From assembly GCA_003707065.3 (NCBI GenBank), contig PPXM03000012.1, positions 309,927 to 373,926 of the forward strand: a stretch of DNA of 64,000 nt. The letters are read 5' to 3'. This document shows, piece by piece, positions 1 to 9,241 of this stretch. The notes beneath the pieces are model-generated. The model searched no databases. It was not told the origin of the DNA and saw only the letters and a program-made list of their open reading frames with translations. Positions within the stretch are counted from its first letter, which is position 1. The number at the start of each line of letters is the position of its first letter. The stretch is from Trigonopsis variabilis. Taxonomy: Eukaryota > Ascomycota > Trigonopsidomycetes > Trigonopsidales > Trigonopsidaceae. Made by a program: the position numbers and the translations under genes.

Positions 1-606
1 CCGCATCTTGGTCCGGTACCCTGGACTCGTGCCCTTCTCTCCCCCGTGCACGGCCTTCTCTATCCCTATAGCCACCCGCAAGATCTCGTCAGGCGTGGCG
101 TCGCTGTCGAGCGACAGCGCATTGTACGTAACCTCAATGCAGCTGTTTCGCACCTTGTCGTCGTAGATCGCCCACTTGACGCCGTCAGCCTTGGCCGACC
201 GCGGGCCGTGGCGAACCGCCTTGGGCGCCTCCTGCTGGGTCTTTTCCACCAGCGTCTCCGTCATCTTCTCGGGCTGAGTGACTGGAGGCGCCTGGGGACG
301 ATGATGGTGATTCGCAGTCGCGCCCGTCCGGTTCTTCTCTGCCGTCACCTTGTCCTTCCATAGCTTGATTGTCTCTTTAACCAGCTGCGACACCCGCGGA
401 TCCGGGTTACTCCTCAGCTTGTTTACGCTTATTCCCAGCTTGGTTTCCTGCCGTTAGCGTCGCGCGCTGGTCTCTCTTACCCGTAGCAACTTCTCCGACG
501 GCTCGACCTCCTGCTTGAGTCGAGTCAGAATCGTCACCAAACTCTCAGTGTCGGAGGTCTTTTCAAGACCTCGCATGAGCTCTCGGATCTCTGGTAAGGA
601 AAGCAT
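1..606 (-). CDS. DST1: Transcription elongation factor TFIIS, C-terminus cut by window edge
   Basis: TFIIS rescues backtracked RNA polymerase II by stimulating transcript cleavage in the nucleus. Exons are 481-606 and 1-447, with a 33-nt intron (448-480, GTAAGA start, GCTAAC just before CAG). The N-terminal helical domain reads MLSLPEIRELMRGLEK, then after the splice ETKLGISVNKLRSNPDP and LVKETIKLWK, typical of the TFIIS/LW domain. A proline- and glutamine-containing linker follows, then the start of the central Pol II-binding domain (KVRNSCIEVTYNAL, TPDEILRVAIGIEKAVH, TSPGYRTKMR). The catalytic zinc ribbon with its acidic hairpin lies beyond base 1. Without the intron the frame closes, so the splice is needed. 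The identification rests on both domains in the right order. Confidence 0.93.
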
Positions 607-1004
607 TGACCGCTGGTAAGGTCGGAACCGGGATTGACACGAGTAGCAGGGCTAATACCGGTAGCGGTAGCGCAGCTCTTCTGAGGGAAGAGGATGGCAA
701 GACGACGACAAGAGCAGACGACGAGAAGGACGACAAACGACGAGACTTATGGTCTACACCAGACGTCAAGGGCAAAGCAGCTTGGTGATTTGCAAGACTT
801 GTCTCACTCTCCTACGACGTGATCCAGGCATTTACTTTTATTACTGTATAACCATTGGTCTAGCATTCATCTCTTGGGTCATTATCATTTCTAGCATTTT
901 TCGTGATTCTAAAGGAGTTCCATGACTCCAGACGTCAGTAGAAGAACGCGTGATCCCCGCGTATCCCCGCGTACCCCTTGGGCGTTCTCGTGTCTATCAG
1001 ACCG
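607..1004. other. Intergenic, TFIIS promoter side
   Basis: About 400 bp between the TFIIS start and the stop of the zinc-cluster regulator. It must hold the TFIIS promoter and the regulator's 3' end. The short open frames on both strands have no recognisable content. I see no RNA gene or repeat. Confidence 0.6.
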
Positions 1005-3257
1005 TTAAAAATCAACCCAGGGGTCCTTATTAGATACAGCCTCGCGGGCTGGATAGGAAAAGCCGGAATAAAGAGGGTTGTCGTTCAACATTTGTACAAA
1101 GAGGACATCGTCCGAGACCCAGTCTGGCCACGACGGGCCGCCGTTCATGGGAGAAGGGGCGACATTTTCATCGCGGACAGACGACGTCGTCGGCGACGGT
1201 TCCATCGACGGCACCGTCGACACCGGAAAGTTGGTGATGGCCTGCGGGACCATGAGCAGCTGCGACCGCACGGTGTCGAGAATCAGCAAGGCCTTCCACA
1301 CGGCAAAGTAGTCGGGAGCCAGCTCGCTCAGAGTCGCGTAGGTGAGGTCAAAGTCGGCCAGAAAGATATCCATAAACGGCAGGTTGTATTTTCGGATATG
1401 CCACGCCATGAGGAGCGTCCCCCTCAGCAACGACGGCGTGACCGTCGAGCACATAAACCAGCGGTAGCATTTCATCTGGGGCGACCCGATGATCCAGTTT
1501 GAAAACTGGCAGATCTTGTGCAGAAAGTCGAAATGCACCTCGATCTCGGCCCGCGAAGGCGCGTTGAGCTGCACGGCGGCGACCATGATGTTGGTCTGCA
1601 GCCTCAACACAAGCAAGATGGCATTGGTCTCGTAGAAATGCACCGTCGGCCCGACCTCGTCTCTGATGCCCAGCTGTCCTTCGACGAGCGCCTCCATCGA
1701 CGGGTACGACTGGAGAAACTCCTGACAGGCCTGCAGTCCGGCAGCAAGGTCTTCGGGAGCCGGGTCTGACTGCGGCATAAACAGCAGCATGAACCATTTG
1801 CGGCAAAACATGACTGCCTTGGACACGCGGCCGAGCCCATCCTGGATCCGCTGCTCCAGCGGAGAAAAGCCAGGACGCACATTGTCCATGAACTTGGGAT
1901 CGTCAGGCATCATCACGTCAAACGAGTCGTCACCAATGATCAGCGGCCGGCCGAGATTCAGAGCGTTGAGCAGATCGAGCACCATCAGGAAGAACCACAG
2001 CCTCCGCCAGTTGATGTGGCGCATTCCCAGCACCTTTTCCGAGTTGATGGGGTCCCTGTGCACCCCCATTGATACGGCAACGGTGATGATAAGCGACGTG
2101 AAGATGGACTTGTCGACGCCGTCGCCGCCGTCGCCATCCTCGGGCGAGCAGATGTAGCAGAAGCGCAGGAGCAGTAAATGGATCAACTTTGTGACGGTAG
2201 ACTGCTTGATGGCGTGGATTCTGCCCAGGCAAAACTCGGACAAGACCAGAAAGTTGGTCCAGATGGGCACGCGAGGGTGGAGCACGGCGCCGTCGTCGTA
2301 GGGGAACGAGTTGATCCTCGAGGCAAAGACGGTGATCTGGATCATGGCAAAGAGAAAGCCCAGGAACTCGATCGGATCGTCGAATCCGTCCAGTCCCGAC
2401 GAAAAGAACCGGTTGGTCCGGTTCCGGCACTTCATCTCGTCGTAGAAGGGAATCAGGGGATATATGTTGTCGTAAAAGTAGTCGATGATCCGTTCAATTT
2501 CCTCTTTGCACGGCAAATAGCTGACAAGGTCTCGATAGAACGCGTTCAGGTCGTACGATACCGCCCCCGTCACCATATCATCACTGCTGATCCGCGCCCG
2601 GCTGAAGATCTGGCGCCGAAACTCCTTGAGCGCCTCGTGGCCGGGATGCAAGAGCAGCCGCTTTTGTTCTTTGCGTTTCATCTTCTCGTCCAGCGTCCGG
2701 AACAGCGACTGGATCGCATCGTCGTTCATCAGCGATAAGAAGTGCGACGCCCCGTAGTACGCTATATTCCCCCGCTTCATTCTGTAGAACCCGCCCAGGG
2801 GATCGGGATAGTGGTGGTCCTTGGCTTTGACGTGCCCTCGCCTCAGCTCGTCCTTGAGCTCTTCGTTCGCCTTTCGCAGCTCGTGGATCTCCGCAAGCAG
2901 CTGCGACTGCGAGCGCCCGTCGTCGCTCCGGTCATTCTTGTTCTTGGCTCCCCACGGCCGCTCGATATAACTGCACAAATCGGCAGTGTGTCGCTGGACA
3001 CAGGTCGAGCACGGCTGCTTGCGATCGCACTGGGAACATTAGCGCCAAACAAACATTGCTTCCCGGGACGTACCTTGAGCTTTCTCTGCCGGCACACCAG
3101 ACACGCTGTAGGGATCCGGTTCCGCTTTCTTTTCGGTTCTGGCGTTAGTCAGCCACGACTCCCCAAACCGGCCTCTGGGGCCTGGTTTTGGATCCACGCT
3201 GCACTCACGAGTTAGCTGCGTTTCCCCCTGAGGACTATTTGTCTCCAACATGGGCAT
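1005..3257 (-). CDS. Zn2Cys6 fungal transcription factor
   Basis: A 712-residue regulator rebuilt from three exons: 3209-3257, 3074-3138 and 1005-3029 (introns 70 and 44 nt, the first with CTAAC next to its AG). The middle exon carries a basic stretch (PKRKRNR, probable nuclear signal) and the first half of the zinc cluster. Splicing completes C-x2-C-x6-C-x5-C-x2-C-x8-C with cysteines near residues 29, 32, 39, 45, 48 and 57. A short coiled coil (LLAEIHELRKANEELKDEL) follows as in dimeric Gal4-type proteins, then a long fungal-specific middle homology region (around residues 215-500). The largest single open frame begins after the zinc cluster and would miss the DNA-binding domain. It lies tandemly downstream of the methylcitrate dehydratase-like gene with 227 bp between them; regulation of that gene is only a guess. 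Confidence 0.9.
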
Positions 3258-3484
3258 TCGACCGGTGCGCGTTCACAAGCGAAACGAACGTCCTCAGCGA
3301 AGGCGTTACGTAACGCTGGGAAGTGCTTGCGGGGCCGATGGCGGCAAATACCGCGCAGGCCAACAGAGAACCTACATCATCTACTGTCTGTCTGTTTGGA
3401 ACATCGAGTCCGGGGTGGCTTTGGTTTTCTAGTGTCAGAGGCGTCTCAGTCATGGTCACGTCTCAGGACGGAATGATTTTCTAA

Positions 3485-5047
3485 TTACAAAGTGTAGAGA
3501 TCCACGTACTCGTCGATATCGAGGGATCCCACGTCCTTGCCGGACTTGGCGAGAATCTCCTTTGCCCTGGCTTCTCCAAGACGGTTCGTCAGATGGCGCT
3601 CGAACTTGGCTAAGAGCAGGGGCGTGCCCTCAGCTCGGCGGCGGCGGTGGCCGACTGGGTACTCGACCTCGACCTCGTCAAAGACGGTGCCGTCCTTGAG
3701 GATGATCTTGACGGCGTTGCCAATGGATCGCTTGTCGGGCTCGTGGTACTCGACGGAGAACTTCTTGTCCTCGACGCAGGTCATCTTGGCGCGGAGCTCG
3801 TCGATCCGGGGGTCGGACGCCACCTGGTCAGAGTAGTCGTTGGCAGTCAGGCGGCCAAACAGCAAGGGCACGGCGACCATGTACTGGATGCAGTGGTCGC
3901 GGTCAGCGTAGTTGTAGAGCGGGCCCTGTTTGTCGATGATGCGAAGGGCAGCCTCCTGGGTGCGGATGACGATCTTTCCAATGTCGTCGGTCGACACGCC
4001 CTTGTCCTTGAGCCGCTGGTGGAGCGTCATGGCGCACTCGGCGGCCGTCTGGGCGTGGAACTCGGCGGGGAAGGAGATCTTGAACAGGACGTTCTCCATC
4101 ACGTAGCTGCCATAGTCGCGCTGGAACTTGAAGGGCTGGCCCTTGAAGAGGACGTCGTAGAAGCCCCAGGTCTTGGCCGTGAGCACGGAGGGCATTCCGC
4201 CCTCGCCGCGCTGGACAAGAAGAGCCATGTTGACTGCCCGTGAGCAGGCGTCGCCGGCAGCCCACGACTTTCTCGACATGGTGTTGGGAGCATGGCGATA
4301 GGTTCGCAGAGCCTGGCCGTCGACCCAGGCCTGGGAAACGGCGTCGGTCGTCTGGTCGAGCGTCAGGCCCAGCATCTTGGACACGACCGCCGTAGTCGCG
4401 ACCTTGACCAGGACAACGTGGTCGAGGCCGACCTTGTTGAACGAGTTCTCGAGCGCCAGGACGCCCTGGATCTCGTGGGCTTTGATCATGCCCTCCATAA
4501 CGTCACGCACCTTGAACACCTTGGCGCCGGGGATGTTGGAGTTGGCCTTTGCCGATCGGGTGAGCCAGTCGGCCACAGCAAGGATGCCGCCCATGTTATC
4601 CGAGGGATGGCCCCACTCGGCAGCGAGCCAGCAGTCGTTGTAGTCGAGCCATCGGATCATGGTTCCAATGTTGAACGCGCCGCGGACTGGATCAACCTGG
4701 AAGCTGGTGCCAGGGACCTTGGTGCCATTGGGGACGACGGTGCCCGGAACAACGGGGCCCATCAGGTTCTCGCACTGCTTGTGCTGCAGGCCCTCGAGAC
4801 CGCAGCCCATTGTATCGAGAAAACATAGCCGAGCGGTCTCAAACGCAAGATCGCTCTTGATCTCGTAGTTGTGCACGTACTCTGCAATGTCGGTCAGGAC
4901 CTTGTCAGGTTTGGGACGGACGTTGTCAGTGATAATCGACGAATATGCTCGGGCCATGACACTTGGCTTTGCTGTTCGGGCAAGTCGTGAAAGCATGGAA
5001 AGCGCTAAACGCTGGATCTTGTGATTTATACACCTACGAGGGGTCAT
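3485..5047 (-). CDS. PDH1: MmgE/PrpD family, mitochondrial 2-methylcitrate dehydratase-like
   Basis: A 520-residue protein of the MmgE/PrpD family, close in length to yeast Pdh1. The family dehydrates 2-methylcitrate in the methylcitrate cycle that consumes propionyl-CoA in mitochondria. The first ~40 residues are rich in Arg, Ser and Ala with almost no acid, fitting a mitochondrial presequence (MLSRLARTAKPSVMARAYSS inside it). Recognisable family blocks are CFLDTMGCGLEGL, IRWLDYNDCWLAAEWGHPSDN, SRKSWAAGDACSRAVNMALL and FPAEFHAQTAAECAM. The gene is intronless. Met18 or Met31 are possible alternative starts and would leave less or no presequence. A related aconitate-decarboxylase-like activity cannot be excluded from sequence alone. 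Confidence 0.9.
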   Translation of the reverse strand: MTPRRCINHKIQRLALSMLSRLARTAKPSVMARAYSSIITDNVRPKPDKVLTDIAEYVHNYEIKSDLAFETARLCFLDTMGCGLEGLQHKQCENLMGPVVPGTVVPNGTKVPGTSFQVDPVRGAFNIGTMIRWLDYNDCWLAAEWGHPSDNMGGILAVADWLTRSAKANSNIPGAKVFKVRDVMEGMIKAHEIQGVLALENSFNKVGLDHVVLVKVATTAVVSKMLGLTLDQTTDAVSQAWVDGQALRTYRHAPNTMSRKSWAAGDACSRAVNMALLVQRGEGGMPSVLTAKTWGFYDVLFKGQPFKFQRDYGSYVMENVLFKISFPAEFHAQTAAECAMTLHQRLKDKGVSTDDIGKIVIRTQEAALRIIDKQGPLYNYADRDHCIQYMVAVPLLFGRLTANDYSDQVASDPRIDELRAKMTCVEDKKFSVEYHEPDKRSIGNAVKIILKDGTVFDEVEVEYPVGHRRRRAEGTPLLLAKFERHLTNRLGEARAKEILAKSGKDVGSLDIDEYVDLYTL

Positions 5048-5621
5048 GCTTTTCGGCAGAACTGCGGGGAAAGCGTGGCGGGCCGCAACCGCTGCGGCGC
5101 ATGCGTTACTTTTCCCCCCGTCGACCTTGTCGTGCGATATCGCTCGGACGGAGGTCAGGTGATTGTTGGGCCCAGACTCGTCCAGGACTTTAAGGTTTAA
5201 TCGCGGAAAATCGTCGATTCTGTTTCTACAAATGTCTACAAGGTCTGGGCGCGAGGGCTCTGGTACGTATCCACTACCTCCTCATCACCCCTCTTGTTCT
5301 TGTTCCATCTTGCTGAAATGTGGGGGATTGGTAACAATGGACATATTGGACCAACAGCCAGACTGCACAAGAGTGTGACTGTAGATCTGACCTATTAGAG
5401 AGCAGACTGTAGCGAGTTGAAGAGTACTAAGATGTTCCACATGGATCTAGATTAGGCTACAAGGGAAGTGGATAGAGATCAATTCTAGTGTCTGAGAATT
5501 GTGGGTTTGGTGCAAGTGATTTGGTACGATTATGATAAATTTCCGACAGCATCCTTCTTTTAGTAGCTAAAATCATCGTGAAAAAGTAACATCATTTGTA
5601 GAAGCCAATATATAGCAATGT
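5048..5621. other. Intergenic between PDH1 start and repeat-precursor stop
   Basis: About 570 bp. The left part is the PDH1 promoter; the right part is AT-richer and is the 3' flank of the repeat precursor. Short open frames here lack recognisable content. Confidence 0.6.
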
Positions 5622-6643
5622 TTAAAAAATAGGCTCGCCAATTTTGAGTCCACGCTCCTCGACATCCTCGCGCTTGAAGATAGGTTCACCAATCTTGAGA
5701 CCTCGTTCTTCAATGTCTTCCCGTTTGAAAATGGGTTCACCAATCTTGAGTCCGCGCTCTTCGAGATCTTCACGCTTGAAGATGGGTTCGCCAATTTTGA
5801 GTCCACGCTCCTCGATATCCTCACGCTTAAAGATGGGTTCGCCAATTTTGAGTCCACGCTCTTCGAGGTCCTCACGCTTAAAGATAGGCTCTCCAATCTT
5901 TAGACCACGAGCCTCAACATCCTCTCTTTTGAAAATAGGTTCCCCAATCTTGAGACCTCGCTCTTCGAGATCTTCACGCTTAAAGATAGGCTCTCCAATC
6001 TTGAGTCCTCGTTCCTCAATGTCTTCACGCTTGAAGATGGGTTCCCCAATCTTAAGTCCACGTTCTTCGATATCCTCACGCTTGAAGATAGGCTCCCCAA
6101 TCTTGAGTCCTCGTTCCTCGAGGTCCTCGCGCTTAAAAATAGGCTCGCCAATCTTGAGTCCTCTCTCTTCGAGATCTTCCCGTTTGAAAATAGGCTCACC
6201 AATCTTTAGACCACGTTCTTCAATGTCTTCTCGCTTGAAGATGGGTTCCCCAATCTTGAGTCCACGCTCTTCAATGTCTTCTCGCTTAAAGATGGGTTCC
6301 CCAATTTTGAGTCCACGCTCCTCGATATCCTCACGCTTAAAGATGGGTTCGCCAATTTTGAGTCCACGCTCCTCGACATCCTCACGCTTAAAGATAGGTT
6401 CGCCAATTTTGAGTCCACGCTCTTCGAGGTCCTCACGCTTAAAGATAGGCTCTCCAATCTTTAGACCACGAGCCTCAACATCCTCACGCTTAAAAATAGG
6501 CTCCCCAATCTTAAGTCCACGCTCCTCAACGTCACTGAAAATTAATACTCTTATTGCTGCTTTACTCACGGGATAGGAGAAGCCACGGTGATATCAAAAA
6601 GAATAAATAAAGCAATAGACATAAAAGTAGCAGAGAATTTCAT
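5622..6643 (-). CDS. Secreted Kex2-processed repeat precursor, candidate alpha-factor-like mating pheromone
   Basis: A 328-residue precursor from two exons, 6570-6643 and 5622-6534, joined over a 35-nt intron (GTGAGT...TTTTCAG). Exon 1 encodes a clean signal peptide beginning MKFSATFMSIALFILF and ending near ITVASPIP. The rest is 18 tandem units of 17 residues: ED[VIL]E[EA]RGLKIGEPIFKR. Every unit but the last ends in KR, the Kex2 site; the last stops right after GEPIF, just as yeast MF-alpha1 ends in its last pheromone copy. The core GLKIGEPIF aligns with the C-terminal half of Saccharomyces alpha-factor (WHWLQLKPGQPMY): L-K-x-G-[E/Q]-P-[I/M]-[F/Y]. The acidic residues after KR take the place of the EAEA spacer. 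Units differ by many silent changes but almost no replacements. The exact mature ends are unknown. Alternatives are another Kex2-processed peptide or a ribosomal peptide natural product, but no UstYa-type oxidase lies nearby. Confidence 0.85.
5625..6533 (-). repeat. 51-bp coding tandem repeat, 18 units
   Basis: Seventeen full 51-bp units plus a final 42-bp unit, all in one frame of the precursor. Only two amino-acid positions vary (V/I/L and E/A), while third codon positions differ between units. The repeat is also open on the opposite strand, which is a composition effect. Confidence 0.95.
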
Positions 6644-8063
6644 TGTTAAAGATAATAAAGACGTTCAGTAAGAAGCAGACTAAAGAGCTGAAAGATAAGC
6701 TTGAGCGATGATGGGAGACTGGAGAGAATTAATCCTTTATATATTGATCAAAAAGTCCTAGTGTTGACTATCAAGTCCGTGAAACCTTTGTCTGAGCAAA
6801 AACTCGAATCGATGTCGAAATCCGGTCGATCTCAGTCTTTGTTCATGATCTGGAAGCGCGAATATGGCACGTAAATAAGCCTTGTCTTCAATGAACCCGA
6901 TGAGAGAGCCCATCTTGTCGAAGGTGGGAAACGGAAAATTGCCTAATCGGGGTTGAAATGGAAAGACTGAAAATATCACAATAGGCAAGTCTCTGGGAAA
7001 AGTGCACTCAAAATAGAAGAGAGAGCCATTGGATTATCATGCATGGAGGCTCTACCATTCTCATTGGCTCGGGGTTTGGACGCCTTTCCATTTTGAGCAC
7101 CGTCTCCCACGTTGGCGACATAGCATGCACGCCTTCACCAAGTGTGCTTTAAACAAAGGAAATGATATCAAAAGAATTGACTTCGCGTCATGCACCTAGC
7201 CAAGATAGAAGAACTGCAATCAGAACGGCGTTCTTCAGCTATCTGGACTTGCCGAACATCGTTAATTACTTGCTCTCTCAGAAACGACAAGACGAATCAA
7301 CTCGACTAATGGAAATCCAATGCTTGTGCTTGTCAGAAGAGATATCTCAGAGAGGGCTTTATGAGGTACATGTAAGATACCCAGCGAGATGCGCAGGTTC
7401 CAAAGTGAAACAGCTAGTCAAAACTGTCGCTAGGATTAGGAGATAATCGATATTGTCGCATATCAAAATAAAAATACAAGAGACCTCTTTGGTCCAGTGA
7501 TTTTGTTGGTTTAGAAAAACTGCTGAGCATACAAGAATACATCTTGTTCATATGTCCCAATTGAAAGCAAGTCATGGAGCTTATAAATCCATATATCAAG
7601 CTGGTTCCATGTTGCGAGATCATTCACATAACAATTGCTTGCATAAGCTATGGTTCCTCATCCAGAGCTTTAGCGCTTGTTTGCAAAAATGCAAAGCTCG
7701 CGTGCTACCTGCACTGGATGTGAGCATATATTCACGTTCATTAATGTAAATTAAACAATTCGCACTGCGAACCACTTTGACATATCTTCAGCTGCACTGC
7801 GTGCTGATCAGACGAATAACCTGCGAGAGCATAGGAACCACACAATAAGCGCAAAAAGACTCGTTCCTTCACACAAGACTTATTTCCTCACATGCTCCAA
7901 TTGTCTAATGTATAAAGCTAGACGAGCATCAAATCGTAGGACAGAGTTGCCAGAAGAGACTCATAACCACGAGAGATACAAAGTCAACCGCGACCTAGGT
8001 CGACCGTGAGATGCCTGCCAGCTGAGAGGAGCAAACCGACGCAGATACAAGTATTCTCAGAGC
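6644..8063. other. 1.4-kb stretch without a convincing gene
   Basis: Contains the promoter of the repeat precursor at its left end and of the HAD protein at its right end. Short frames, such as a 94-residue one at 7162-7446 on the plus strand and a 76-residue one at 6758-6988 on the minus strand, show no domain, signal peptide or supported splicing. No RNA gene was recognised. It could hold a non-coding RNA or a decayed gene, but nothing in the sequence shows it. Confidence 0.5.
6736..6744 (-). promoter_or_regulatory. TATA-like element of the repeat precursor
   Basis: On the minus strand this reads ATATATAAA, about 95 bp upstream of the precursor ATG at 6643, a usual distance for a regulated fungal promoter. 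Assignment is by sequence and distance only. Confidence 0.45.
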
Positions 8064-9143
8064 ATGTCAGTTTTCAAGTCAGCGGCAGGCTTACTGTGTC
8101 ATCTTACTTGTCCCACTATTGTCCCTACTGCGCACATGGCATCATCACTCTTGAGTCAGGACCAGCCGTTTCATTTATTCTGCGATTGGGATGAGACTAT
8201 CACCTGTGCCGACACGATCTCCCTCCTAGCGGAGACGGCCTATTCCATGTCGAAAAATAGATCTATTCCCCCGTTTGATCATTTTGTGTCTCAGTACCTT
8301 GACAACTATGCAAAATATCAGGATTCTCCGTGGCTGGACCCATCGCTAGAGCCTGTTCTTGAGAGGTTCTACAAGGCATGCCCTCCTAAATACCACACTC
8401 CTGCGTTCAAACATAAAGCTCGATTCCTGGCGGGTCTGGCGTCGGTAGAGAGGGCCAGTATCGCCAACATTGAGACGAGCCTGATCTTTAAAGGGTTCAA
8501 GTACGACGTATTCGCAAGAGAAGCTGCCTCCAAAGTCGGTGTGTCTCTTGACCAGGGCCATCTAACGACTCTGCGTCCTGGCTGGGTGGATACAGCTCGT
8601 CGCCTGCTTGAGCTGGGATCATCAATCTCTATTGTTAGTGCCAATTGGTCAGCGCATTTTATTAAGGCAGCACTCGAGTCTCAGAATTTACCAATTGCAG
8701 ACCCTGCCGTACCGGTTGGACAGCCTGGCGTCATTCATGTCTTTGCAAACGATCTCGAGACAGACGGCGACTCTCTGACGACAGGCAAGATCGTTGGGCC
8801 TCCTGTGATGGATGGAGCTCTGATATCTACGGCTCTTGATAAAGCTGAATGCATACAGGCTATTAAAGACATACTGAAGGAAGATAATCGGCATCAAAAA
8901 CTGGCCTATGCGGGAGACAGTGCCACGGACATGCTGGCCATGACTCTAGTCGACGTAGGTCTGGTCTTTGCTGAGGACGACCAGTCGAGGCTTTTACGGG
9001 CATGTGAGGATATCGAGTGGAATGTGAAGGATTTTCGCAAGAGTGAAGAGGGGGTTTGCATGATAACGAGCTGGCTGGAAGTGTTAGAGTCGCTGCCGAA
9101 ACCAAACGGCATTACAAAGACGGGTGTGAATGGGACAAGGTGA
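8064..9143 (+). CDS. HAD-superfamily phosphatase-like protein
   Basis: A 359-residue intronless protein of the haloacid dehalogenase superfamily. Motif I is FCDWDETITCADT (nucleophile and acid Asp near residues 41 and 43), motif II is SIVSANWS, and motif IV is YAGDSATDMLAM near the C-terminus. The helical cap lies between motifs I and II. It resembles the fungal family that includes yeast YCR015C, whose substrate I cannot state. The first 24 residues before Met25 (position 8136) are Cys- and Thr-rich and poorly family-like, so translation may really start at MASSLLSQDQPFH. It is convergent with RPT4. Confidence 0.82.
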   Translation: MSVFKSAAGLLCHLTCPTIVPTAHMASSLLSQDQPFHLFCDWDETITCADTISLLAETAYSMSKNRSIPPFDHFVSQYLDNYAKYQDSPWLDPSLEPVLERFYKACPPKYHTPAFKHKARFLAGLASVERASIANIETSLIFKGFKYDVFAREAASKVGVSLDQGHLTTLRPGWVDTARRLLELGSSISIVSANWSAHFIKAALESQNLPIADPAVPVGQPGVIHVFANDLETDGDSLTTGKIVGPPVMDGALISTALDKAECIQAIKDILKEDNRHQKLAYAGDSATDMLAMTLVDVGLVFAEDDQSRLLRACEDIEWNVKDFRKSEEGVCMITSWLEVLESLPKPNGITKTGVNGTR

Positions 9144-9241
9144 GCAGCAAAGTCATGTCTATGAGGATGAATCTGTGTCGGAAGGTGAGCACCAGTCATG
9201 TCTATGAGAAATGAATCTGTATCAGGTCATCAATTATGCTA

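Noticed and set aside
978-2738. Several 80-190 codon frames opposite the zinc-cluster regulator
   Set aside because: They are shadows of a GC-rich coding sequence; composition is Arg/Gly/His-rich without any motif.
5625-6533. CRISPR array or satellite DNA
   Set aside because: Units are contiguous 51-bp codon-phased repeats with no unique spacers, and the sequence is coding.
5644-6576. A 310-codon open frame on the plus strand over the repeat region
   Set aside because: It is the antisense of the repeat precursor. The minus strand has a signal peptide exon, intron and KR sites; the plus frame has none, and its length is a by-product of the repeat's base composition.
6758-6988. A 76-codon minus-strand frame upstream of the repeat precursor
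   Set aside because: Lies over the probable promoter, lacks an ATG-supported start and has no recognisable content.
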